5,115 nucleotides of DNA. Source: an uncultured Mucispirillum sp. GTDB lineage: Bacteria > Chrysiogenota > Deferribacteres > Deferribacterales > Mucispirillaceae. How positions within the stretch are numbered: the first letter of the stretch is position 1; every line of letters starts with the position of its first letter. Where the stretch lies: contig CAMEOC010000109.1 of assembly GCA_945929285.1 (NCBI GenBank), positions 1-5,115 of the forward strand. The letters run 5' to 3'. Positions 1-5,115 of this stretch are shown piece by piece. The notes beneath the pieces were generated by a model. It was not told where the DNA came from. It made no database searches and saw only the letters and a list, made by a program, of their open reading frames with translations. Both the position numbers and the translations under genes were made by a program.

Positions 1-2
1 GT

Positions 3-866
3 GCAGTACAGGCAGTTTATACTTTAAGAATTCAATCACTGCCAACAAAAATAGCATTTGAAAAAGTTGATATAGGCTTGGTAGCTGGTGAAGAAAATAC
101 ACTTTTTCCTGTTTTGGAAGGGTTGCAGCCATCAAGCAAAATCACATATTCATCATCTAACCCAACAATAGCTAGTGTAGATGAAGCAACTGGTGTGGTT
201 ACAGGGCATAATTTAGGAACAACTACTATAAAAGCAGTAACAGAGAACAATTTAGAAGCCACATATGATGTGCATGTATATACACCATTAAATGCAGATG
301 ATGTATCTTCACTTCAAGGCACATATCAAATAATAGACTTTGAACAGTCCAATGGATTTTTGGATGTAAGCACTACAGCTAAATATGGTGGTGTTGAGCG
401 TATGGTAGGTGAAATGACCATTGAAATACAGGGGCAAAATGTTGTTATTAAAAGCAAAATCCAAATGGATAGTAGTAAAATGCATAATGGTACTGGTATC
501 CCAAGTATAGCAGGAAATAGTGCTAAAGTAATGGCAGCAAAAGGTCAATACCAATATACAGAGTATGCAACTGCTACATATAATAAAAATGGTTTTGGAA
601 CAGCAGGCAAAACATCAGCTCAAGTAACATTTGATAATGGTAATTTAAAACTATATCAAACATGGTCAGAAAGCATTGCAACTGTAAATGTATATACATG
701 GATAAAGAAAAAATCGAATGATATTAAAGATTTACAGTCTAATAAATTTCATTTTTTTACAAATGGTATTAATGGAGATACTAAAGCAAATGCTTATAAG
801 TACTATCCAAATATTTTACCACCGGACAAAGAGCCATATTACACTTATGGCCGTATTGTAAGATGA
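3..866 (+). CDS. Ig-like (Big_2) domain protein, 3' part of gene
   Basis: This frame is open from the left edge, so the 5' end lies outside the window; 287 residues are visible. The TTG at 78 is an internal Leu codon, not a start, because clear domain sequence precedes it. Residues 14-93 form a bacterial Ig-like Big_2 domain: LPTKIAF opening strand, ITYSSSNPTIASVD core (47-60), GVVTGHNLGTTTIKA (64-78), final strand ATYDVHVY (86-93). Residues 4-11 (AVYTLRIQ) look like the last strand of a preceding Ig repeat, so the domains are probably in tandem. Residues 101-240 form a separate beta-rich domain starting LQGTYQIIDF and ending in a Lys-rich stretch (TWIKKKSND). It recalls lipocalin-like surface domains, but that is inference from strand pattern only. 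The aromatic tail (240-287) is unassigned. Such proteins are usually exported adhesins or surface proteins, but the signal sequence is out of view. The gene converges on the tail-fibre operon and its codon use looks less AT-extreme, so it may be a host gene. Confidence 0.85.
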   Translation, partial: AVQAVYTLRIQSLPTKIAFEKVDIGLVAGEENTLFPVLEGLQPSSKITYSSSNPTIASVDEATGVVTGHNLGTTTIKAVTENNLEATYDVHVYTPLNADDVSSLQGTYQIIDFEQSNGFLDVSTTAKYGGVERMVGEMTIEIQGQNVVIKSKIQMDSSKMHNGTGIPSIAGNSAKVMAAKGQYQYTEYATATYNKNGFGTAGKTSAQVTFDNGNLKLYQTWSESIATVNVYTWIKKKSNDIKDLQSNKFHFFTNGINGDTKANAYKYYPNILPPDKEPYYTYGRIVR

Positions 867-878
867 TATTTCAACATT

Positions 879-905
879 ATGGGGGCTTATAAGCCCCCAT
901 TTTTT
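879..905 (+). terminator. Rho-independent terminator of the Ig-like gene
   Basis: A perfect inverted repeat has arms ATGGGGGCTT (879-888) and AAGCCCCCAT (891-900). It is followed by a run of T on the + strand (900-905), twelve bases after the TGA stop at 864-866. The G/C block gives a very stable stem. On the minus strand the hairpin also lies just past the stop of the convergent gene (904-906), so it may block transcription from both sides. There is no T run on that side, so it is a full intrinsic terminator only for the + strand. Confidence 0.9.
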
Positions 906-1467
906 AAGGTTTTTCTGGGTAATCTACAAAATCTGGAAAATATTCTTGAATAGTTATATCTCTTAAATCTTGAATATATTTTAATAGTTTTAAAAACTCA
1001 TCATCACTTAATGTAGTTTTTATTCCCAGTAATTTTTCCTGCTCATGCCTGCTGATTTTCCATATTTCTTCATTTATTAAATTATCCCGCTTTTTTCTAT
1101 GGTAGTCTTCTTTTTCCTGCTTTTGCATAATTGCAAGCTTTTCATATTCTTCCATTTCCACAATAATATTATCTACAATTTTACAAAACCGTGGCAATTC
1201 TTCTAATCCTGCTAATATTTTTTCATCAAGGCTCATTTCTACCATATTATCCTGCTCTAATTTATATCCTTGTGGTAGCTGCATAAACCCTAGCTTTATA
1301 AGCTCCACATTATTTTTACGGGTATAATCTTTATTATAACATATAATATTATCCCCAACCTGCACTTGATGATTTTCTGGAAGTGGTATTATATTTTCAT
1401 TACTTTCTACTTCCCCGCAATAAATTGCCTTTATTATATTATCTTGTATAACCATATATTCTGCCAT
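904..1467 (-). CDS. Phage tail-fibre assembly-type protein (187 aa)
   Basis: This is the last gene of the minus-strand tail cassette. The C-terminus (residues 130-187) matches the layout common to tail-fibre assembly and related small tail proteins: a helical stretch with Trp136 and Arg140, then LLKYIQDLRD and ITIQEYFPDFVDYPEKP. The usual family form is a helix ending in LRD, then FP and a WP/YPxKP ending. Such proteins act in the cytoplasm during virion assembly, helping the fibre fold, trimerise or attach. The N-terminal half carries two copies of a short motif, LPxxxKx6VEMxxxEK, starting at residues 64 and 91, exactly 27 residues apart. Residues 106-145 are highly charged and helical, probably coiled coil. 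The ATG at 1467-1465 is preceded by AAGGGAG with good spacing, which favours it over Met5. It starts 12 bases after the fibre gene's stop, as expected for a fibre and its chaperone in one transcript. The exact family is inferred. Confidence 0.72.
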   Translation of the reverse strand: MAEYMVIQDNIIKAIYCGEVESNENIIPLPENHQVQVGDNIICYNKDYTRKNNVELIKLGFMQLPQGYKLEQDNMVEMSLDEKILAGLEELPRFCKIVDNIIVEMEEYEKLAIMQKQEKEDYHRKKRDNLINEEIWKISRHEQEKLLGIKTTLSDDEFLKLLKYIQDLRDITIQEYFPDFVDYPEKP

Positions 1468-1473
1468 AATCTG

Positions 1474-1480
1474 CTCCCTT
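1474..1480 (-). promoter_or_regulatory. Ribosome binding site of the assembly-protein gene
   Basis: AAGGGAG on the minus strand lies 6 bases before the ATG at 1467. Its first base (1480) is also the last base of the fibre gene's TAA stop (1482-1480), so ribosomes ending the fibre gene sit on this site. This suggests translational coupling of fibre and assembly protein. Confidence 0.75.
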
Positions 1481-3933
1481 TAAGATATTTTTTTCCATAT
1501 TCTAATAGCTGAGTTATAAGGTGTTACATGAGTAGAAGAACCATAGATAGTATTTGCATAGGAAGCATTAAAGCCTATACTGTTTATACTTGTTACAGTG
1601 GAATTACCAAATGCCTGTGCAAGTGCAACCGATCCTGTGGCAGCACCACTAGGTTGAATGTTTTTATTTTGTCTTAAATAAGTTTCTCCCCAGTTTGCTG
1701 TTATATTTGGCAAGCCTTCATTTTGTTTGCTTCCAAATGCAGCACTATTACCCCCAACAGCCCTAAAAAACTCCCCTGCATATGTGGCACTTATATCCTG
1801 CCATTTACCAGTTGTTTTAAAAAGCACATCAGGTGTTGACTGCCCCCTTAACTGCATATAAATAAAACCTATGGGAAGCGATGCTTTTAATATGCTATTA
1901 AGTGAAGAAAGGCTTATTTTTTTCACATTGCCAGCAGAATATACATATATATATTCACTGTCTGCCATATTAGATATATTAGGCACACTTTTTAATAAAT
2001 TATTAGCAGCATTTTGGAAAGAGGCAGCACCAGTGCCACCTTTAGAAATAGGCAGTAAATTTTTTAACCTGTTATCGCTTAATGATATTTCATTAAGCAA
2101 AGCAAAAGCCCCTAATGTAACAGATAAATTATCTGCCATAAGTTTACCGTCATTATTTATGATTTTTACCCAGTAATTTCTCATTGATACTGGGTTACAA
2201 ATAATATTATAAGCAGTGCCGTTTTCCTGCAAACAAAAATAAAGGCATTTATCACTGCCTAAAACTAAAGCACCAAAAGAATATGACTGCATATCATTCC
2301 AGTAATATATTTTTCCATGCTCTAAAAGCAGTTTTATTATATTTTCTAAGATATTTTCTTTTGGCACTTTTTTTATTACACTATTATTATCCATTAAAAT
2401 ATTACTGCTTTCTTCAAAAGTGCTGTTAGTTTTTATATGTATTTTATCATCATATATTTTTTCTTCCTGCCATTTAAACCATTCTGCATTATAATATCTT
2501 TTAAAGCCAGCAATAAACCTATCATCATCACTTATGTATTGATAAATTTTGCCATTAAATTCTTTCACCTGTAAATATATAATATTATATTCCATTGGGG
2601 CATTATTTAGCATTTTTTCTATTAAATATATACCTGCAGTTTTTATATCATTAAAATCAATTATACTGCTTTTGTTATCTATAATATTATATTTTATCTG
2701 CCTGGAATTTATACTTGTGCATTCAATTAATAAATCATCACCATATACAGGGTACTGCCCCTTATTTTTACCTGTTTTATATTTTAAGTAATCTTTTAAA
2801 GTATATGGATTTATAGATTTATCAACATTTTCATCACTTATCACTTCCTCTAAAGTGGCAAACATAATACCTGCTAGCCCACCATTTGAAGATTTTGCAG
2901 CCAGTAAATTATCTTTATTTTCAGATATAGAAAAGGCTGTAAAAAAGTAATCTGTCCTAAGTATATTTGCCCATGCACCATCTGGGCAGTTTGTTTCTAT
3001 CCATTTTATACCGTCATAACTTGCCATGGTAACACCACTTAAGGAAACAAGCACATAAACCCCTAAACCAAAAGCAATATCAGAAAAAATATTATCTTTA
3101 TAAAGGGTAATTTTTTGCCAAAGTGGGTTATTATCTTTTATATCTTTTTCAAAACAAAAGCATATTTCATTACTTTCTGCAGAGCAGGCAATAAACTTAT
3201 CTTTCCCATAGCATATAGAAGCACCTTGTGAAAAGGGCATATTAAATATATTCCAAAAAGCACCAAAATCTTTTGAATATATTAAGTTTTTACTTTCATT
3301 ACTGCTTAAAGCCATAATAATGTTATTAACATATAATATTTTTGTGAAATATATATCATTAAAATCTGCTATTTTTGTAAAATTTACAAATTTATCCATT
3401 GTGGCAAATATTTTACCACAGGCAGTGCCTAATAAAAATGTGCCATTATTATAAGCAATACAAGTAAAATTATAGCTTTCATAAGTTATTTCAGTAAATA
3501 CTGCACCATTATCACTACTTATATATATTTTACCATTAGAAGATATTACAGCAAATAAATCATCACCAAAAGCAATACCAGAAATATTATCACATACATT
3601 TTTTTTAGTAAAACTTTTGCAAAAATCATAAGATACTGCAATATTGCCACTATTTTCTACTGCAATTATAGTATTATTACCATAGGCAGAAAAGCACCAA
3701 AGCCCATGTGGCATAGGCAGTGCATCCCAGGGGGCATATTTTACTTCCATAGCTTTTTTATTAAGGGCATCACTTATCCAGGAAATATCTATCTGCTTAT
3801 GAAAATCTGACGGTTTTTCAGATAATATATCCTGCAGGGAAAGAGTGCCTGCTTCTGAAACATATACAGGGCTTGTTCTATTTTCTGCCCCTTTCTTAGA
3901 TATTGTTACATTTACAAAAGATGTGCTATCCAT
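1480..3933 (-). CDS. Modular phage tail fibre / receptor-binding protein
   Basis: This 817-aa protein has at least five recognisable parts. Residues 1-65 are the presumed virion-attachment end. Residues 70-360 contain about six or seven repeats of roughly 40 residues with Asp-box signatures (SYDFCKSF 101-108, SSDNGAVF 139-146, TMDKFVNF 178-185, the canonical SKDFGAFW 220-227, SYDGIKW 305-311), a sialidase/BNR-like beta-propeller. Residues 425-490 (IDFNDIKTAGIYLI to YYNAEWFKWQE) resemble the pyocin-knob domain. Residues 543-591 (YYWNDMQSYSFGALVL, CLYFCLQENG, NYWVKI) resemble small carbohydrate-binding modules found in fibres. Residues 628-647 contain the classic fibre linker PISKGGTGAASF. The C-terminus has PIGFIYMQLRGQSTP (687-701), AGEFFRAVGGNSAAFGS (719-735), GLPNI (740-744) and YGSSTHVTPYNSAIRIWKK (797-815), a tail-collar-like receptor-binding end common in fibres. 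The ATG at 3933 is the first start after an in-frame TGA and has a GAGGTG site. No catalytic set of a sialidase is evident. The role is host recognition at the tail tip, with the receptor unknown. Confidence 0.9.
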   Translation of the reverse strand: MDSTSFVNVTISKKGAENRTSPVYVSEAGTLSLQDILSEKPSDFHKQIDISWISDALNKKAMEVKYAPWDALPMPHGLWCFSAYGNNTIIAVENSGNIAVSYDFCKSFTKKNVCDNISGIAFGDDLFAVISSNGKIYISSDNGAVFTEITYESYNFTCIAYNNGTFLLGTACGKIFATMDKFVNFTKIADFNDIYFTKILYVNNIIMALSSNESKNLIYSKDFGAFWNIFNMPFSQGASICYGKDKFIACSAESNEICFCFEKDIKDNNPLWQKITLYKDNIFSDIAFGLGVYVLVSLSGVTMASYDGIKWIETNCPDGAWANILRTDYFFTAFSISENKDNLLAAKSSNGGLAGIMFATLEEVISDENVDKSINPYTLKDYLKYKTGKNKGQYPVYGDDLLIECTSINSRQIKYNIIDNKSSIIDFNDIKTAGIYLIEKMLNNAPMEYNIIYLQVKEFNGKIYQYISDDDRFIAGFKRYYNAEWFKWQEEKIYDDKIHIKTNSTFEESSNILMDNNSVIKKVPKENILENIIKLLLEHGKIYYWNDMQSYSFGALVLGSDKCLYFCLQENGTAYNIICNPVSMRNYWVKIINNDGKLMADNLSVTLGAFALLNEISLSDNRLKNLLPISKGGTGAASFQNAANNLLKSVPNISNMADSEYIYVYSAGNVKKISLSSLNSILKASLPIGFIYMQLRGQSTPDVLFKTTGKWQDISATYAGEFFRAVGGNSAAFGSKQNEGLPNITANWGETYLRQNKNIQPSGAATGSVALAQAFGNSTVTSINSIGFNASYANTIYGSSTHVTPYNSAIRIWKKIS

Positions 3934-4006
3934 TTTTCACCTCATGCACCCTTAAAAGAGCATAATGCCTTGCAGAGTATAAGTTTTCTTCCACAGGTAT
4001 ATTTCA
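3926..4006 (-). other. In-frame extension beyond the TGA of the coiled-coil gene
   Basis: The TGA (4006-4004) ending the upstream gene is followed in the same frame by 25 sense codons reading NIPVEENLYSARHYALLR and then VHEVKNG, closed by TAG at 3928-3926. Together with the preceding KKWASNP this recreates a motif seen in many phage tail proteins (WAxNPxxxPVxxxxYSAxHYA), with the stop falling at the first of the three variable residues. The extension would overlap the fibre gene start by 8 bases (ATGGATAG), a normal arrangement for coupled phage genes. A complete protein would be 235 residues. The sequence therefore looks like former or still-used coding sequence. Whether the TGA is a true mutation, is read through, or is a sequencing error cannot be told from here. 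Confidence 0.75.
3938..3943 (-). promoter_or_regulatory. Ribosome binding site of the tail fibre gene
   Basis: GAGGTG on the minus strand sits 4 bases before the ATG at 3933 and fixes that start. It lies within the out-of-use 3' extension of the upstream gene, where it would encode Glu-Val. The fibre can therefore initiate independently even though the upstream frame stops early at 4004-4006. Confidence 0.8.
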
Positions 4007-4633
4007 TGGATTACTTGCCCATTTTTTGCTTATTTCACTATATTTTTGGCAGGATGTGTTATGTTTTTTTATTTCATTTATATATTTTTCATATATATTT
4101 TCTAAACTAAGCCTCATATTAAAATATTTAGAAGCCATTTTATTTTCAGCCTGTTCTAAAATGTCTGATGTTTTTGTAGAAAGCACAGCCGTGTTTTTTT
4201 CTAAATTACTAAAATTTTCAGTAATGTTTTTTTCTTTTACTTCTATTTTATCATATATATTTTTTATATCTTCATACATTTTATTTATATTACTAAGCAT
4301 TTCTTCATACTTTGCTTTTATAATATTTATTTCATTTAAAGTATTTTCTATCTGGCATAATTTATTAAAAGCATTATTAACATTTTCTTTAAAAGCATTT
4401 ATTTCATTATTATGTTCCATTATTTCATCTTTAAAATCAGATATAACAAGCTTAATATTTTGGGAGATATTTTGCATTTCTTCCACATTTAAAATATCAC
4501 TTATATTAGTAAAGCTGTTATCATTAAAAAGGTGAGCCTTATTTTCATCAACAAGAAAAAAAGGGGATAATGTTTTTATTTTACCATTATCATTAATAGA
4601 TATTTTTTGACTATTCCACGAATATATTTTCAT
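4004..4633 (-). CDS. Coiled-coil tail-fibre accessory protein, probably truncated
   Basis: This is the first gene of the tail cassette, 209 aa as read. Residues 1-45 (MKIYSWNSQKISIN, then a PFFLVDENKAHLF stretch) look like a small beta-rich head that could attach to the virion or fibre. Residues 50-200 are almost all charged or polar helix with heptad-like Ile/Leu/Phe spacing and many Asn, Glu and Lys residues, which suggests a long coiled coil and hence an oligomeric rod. There is no signal peptide or membrane segment. The end, YSEISKKWASNP, is the first half of a phage tail motif whose second half follows the TGA in frame. The gene thus appears to have lost its last 26 residues to a nonsense codon. 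The ATG at 4633 has a strong GAGGAAA site at 4638-4644. Its place directly before a large fibre gene, together with the motif, indicates a fibre adaptor or shaft protein. I do not recognise a specific family for the body. Confidence 0.78.
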   Translation of the reverse strand: MKIYSWNSQKISINDNGKIKTLSPFFLVDENKAHLFNDNSFTNISDILNVEEMQNISQNIKLVISDFKDEIMEHNNEINAFKENVNNAFNKLCQIENTLNEINIIKAKYEEMLSNINKMYEDIKNIYDKIEVKEKNITENFSNLEKNTAVLSTKTSDILEQAENKMASKYFNMRLSLENIYEKYINEIKKHNTSCQKYSEISKKWASNP

Positions 4634-4637
4634 AAAG

Positions 4638-4644
4638 TTTCCTC
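4638..4644 (-). promoter_or_regulatory. Ribosome binding site of the coiled-coil gene
   Basis: GAGGAAA on the minus strand lies 4 bases before the ATG at 4633-4631, a near-consensus Shine-Dalgarno site that fixes the start of the first cassette gene. Confidence 0.8.
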
Positions 4645-4731
4645 ACATTTATTGTTATGAAAAAACTCTAACACATATAAAAATACATATTGTCCTAAAA
4701 AGTATTAATAGTCCATAAAGGTATAATTTGG

Positions 4732-4746
4732 CATAAAGAGTTTATG
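4732..4746. repeat. Short perfect dyad (CATAAA-GAG-TTTATG)
   Basis: Six-base arms CATAAA (4732-4737) and TTTATG (4741-4746) are separated by 3 bases, just downstream of the candidate -10 box with respect to the minus strand. A further CATAAAG copy lies at 4714-4720, and another overlaps the start codon at 4631-4637. This could be an operator, but in AT-rich sequence it may be chance. Confidence 0.25.
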
Positions 4747-4748
4747 AA

Positions 4749-4754
4749 ATTATA
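4749..4754 (-). promoter_or_regulatory. Candidate -10 box for the tail cassette
   Basis: A perfect TATAAT occurs on the minus strand about 115 bases before the first cassette gene. No convincing -35 hexamer lies 15-18 bases upstream, and AT-rich DNA gives such boxes by chance; a TATAAT also occurs on the + strand at 4722-4727. The cassette needs its own promoter if the terminator of the upstream metH-like gene works, so this 200-base gap is the place to expect it, but this site is only a candidate. Confidence 0.22.
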
Positions 4755-4786
4755 AAAGCTACAGGAAGTGGCATCTTTACTCATAA

Positions 4787-4816
4787 GTCATACTGAGCCT
4801 TTAGGCGAAGTATCTT
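4787..4816. repeat. REP-like intergenic palindrome
   Basis: The sequence from 4787 to 4816 has the form of a widespread family of intergenic repeats (GTCAT-x-CTGAGC...GCGAAG-x-ATCT). Outer arms ATACT (4790-4794) and AGTAT (4809-4813) pair. A symmetric GA/GA pair follows (4795-4796 with 4807-4808), able to form tandem sheared G-A pairs. The inner arms GCCT (4797-4800) and AGGC (4803-4806) close a TT loop. Its place between the metH-like terminator and the phage cassette, outside any gene, fits a REP-type element spread by a RAYT transposase. Only one copy is in the window, so its repeat status is inferred from resemblance. Confidence 0.5.
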
Positions 4817-4833
4817 ATAAGTTTAATACAGAT

Positions 4834-4862
4834 AAAAAATGCAGGCTCAAAAAAGCCTGCAT
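4834..4862 (-). terminator. Rho-independent terminator of the metH-like gene
   Basis: Nine-base perfect arms, ATGCAGGCT (4839-4847) and AGCCTGCAT (4854-4862), enclose a six-base loop. On the minus strand the stem runs into six T residues (4839-4834). It begins seven bases after the TAA stop of the metH-like gene. It should separate that gene's transcript from the tail cassette on the same strand. Confidence 0.9.
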
Positions 4863-4869
4863 AATATTT

Positions 4870-5115
4870 TTAATACTTAATATTTGGGTGGTGTATAATA
4901 AATGCAGAAGTAGAATATTCTGGATGCATTTGGTGGCTTTGGCTCATTTTTACCCCAATCCTTTCACTTTGCAGCATATTTGCAATAATAGTATTGTTTT
5001 CCACATCAGGACATAATGGGTAGCCAAAACTAAATCTTTTAGAGCGATATTTTCCGCTTATAGCTGTTTCTGGTGTTTCATTATTTTCTGCTATTTTTAG
5101 TTCTTTTCGTATAAG
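4870..5115 (-). CDS. metH: Cobalamin-dependent methionine synthase, C-terminal end
   Basis: The last 81 codons of a gene that enters from the right edge on the minus strand. The visible part is the end of the methionine synthase activation (AdoMet-binding) domain. KRFSFGYPLCPDVENN (residues 26-41) contains the RxxxGYP motif that binds S-adenosylmethionine. ERIGVKMSQS (51-60), MHPEYSTSAFIIHHP (63-77) and the terminal NIKY match the usual end of the short-tailed MetH form. This domain serves reductive remethylation of the cob(II)alamin cofactor in the cytoplasm, restoring an enzyme that makes methionine from homocysteine and methyltetrahydrofolate. Because the N-terminal side is not visible, it could instead be a stand-alone activation-domain protein or one part of a split MetH. 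The domain reaches its natural C-terminus, so the gene is not cut by the neighbouring phage cassette. It is a host housekeeping gene and marks the chromosomal side of the window. Confidence 0.88.
   Translation of the reverse strand, partial: LIRKELKIAENNETPETAISGKYRSKRFSFGYPLCPDVENNTIIANMLQSERIGVKMSQSHQMHPEYSTSAFIIHHPNIKY

Noticed and set aside
32..554. Two minus-strand frames (32-262 and 309-554) opposite the Ig-like gene.
   Set aside because: The + strand carries clear Ig-domain sequence across this stretch, so these are antisense shadows.
864..866. A reassigned code in which TGA means Trp or Gly, as an explanation for the TGA at 4004-4006.
   Set aside because: The Ig-like gene ends at a TGA followed directly by a strong terminator, and Trp is written TGG throughout, so the standard code applies.
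1480..1900. A diversity-generating retroelement variable region at the fibre tip.
   Set aside because: No reverse transcriptase or template repeat is in the window, and the C-terminus is a tail-collar-like fold, not the C-type lectin ending usual for such targets.
1871..2791. Two + strand frames (1871-2176 and 2549-2791) inside the fibre gene.
   Set aside because: Both are antisense to well-supported fibre domains and lack their own signals.
3926..4006. Selenocysteine insertion at the TGA.
   Set aside because: The position is a variable residue in a structural tail motif, not a redox site, and no clear bacterial insertion hairpin follows the TGA.
4026..4535. A + strand open frame of 169 codons rich in Phe, Ile, Leu and Ser.
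   Set aside because: It is the complement of the Lys/Asn/Glu-rich coiled-coil gene. Its membrane-like look is a by-product of antisense AT-rich codons, and it has no ribosome site.
4695..4784. A minus-strand frame of 29 codons (start MSKDATSCSF) in the gap before the cassette.
   Set aside because: There is no Shine-Dalgarno site before it and no recognisable content; it is consistent with chance.
4768..5016. A + strand open frame of 82 codons.
   Set aside because: It runs antisense to the metH end and across its terminator, and it shows no protein-like motif.

Overview
The window is AT-rich bacterial DNA using the standard code (TGG for Trp, and a TGA stop directly followed by a terminator). 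It comes from the chromosome of a Gram-negative-type bacterium or from a prophage at a chromosomal junction. The low GC, the ATA/TTA/AAT-rich codon use and the cobalamin-dependent methionine synthase tail would fit something like Mucispirillum (Deferribacterota) or another AT-rich gut lineage, but this assignment is only a guess.

Layout from left to right. (1) Positions 3-866 (+) hold the 3' part of a gene for a protein with tandem bacterial Ig-like (Big_2) domains and an unrecognised C-terminal domain. It is closed by a strong hairpin terminator at 879-905. (2) Positions 4633 down to 904 (-) hold a compact three-gene phage tail-fibre cassette that converges on the Ig-like gene. In transcription order it encodes a coiled-coil accessory protein, a large modular tail fibre / receptor-binding protein of 817 aa, and a tail-fibre assembly-type protein of 187 aa. 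(3) Positions 4634-4838 are noncoding and carry a REP-like hairpin plus a weak promoter candidate. (4) Positions 4870-5115 (-) hold the last 81 codons of metH or an activation-domain relative, followed by its own rho-independent terminator.

The cassette probably works as a unit. The large fibre combines an Asp-box beta-propeller, a pyocin-knob-like domain, a small carbohydrate-binding-like module, the classic GGTG tail-fibre linker and a conserved receptor-binding C-terminus. The 187-aa protein would help fold or attach it. The coiled-coil protein is likely a structural or adaptor partner. No capsid, portal, sheath, integrase or lysis gene is visible, so within this window the tail genes look like an isolated module.

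The most notable observation is that the coiled-coil gene ends at an in-frame TGA that falls inside a recognisable phage tail motif (KKWASNP-stop-NIPVEENLYSARHYALL). The open frame resumes for 25 codons and ends eight bases into the start of the fibre gene. This indicates a recent nonsense mutation, stop-codon readthrough, or a sequencing error at that base.
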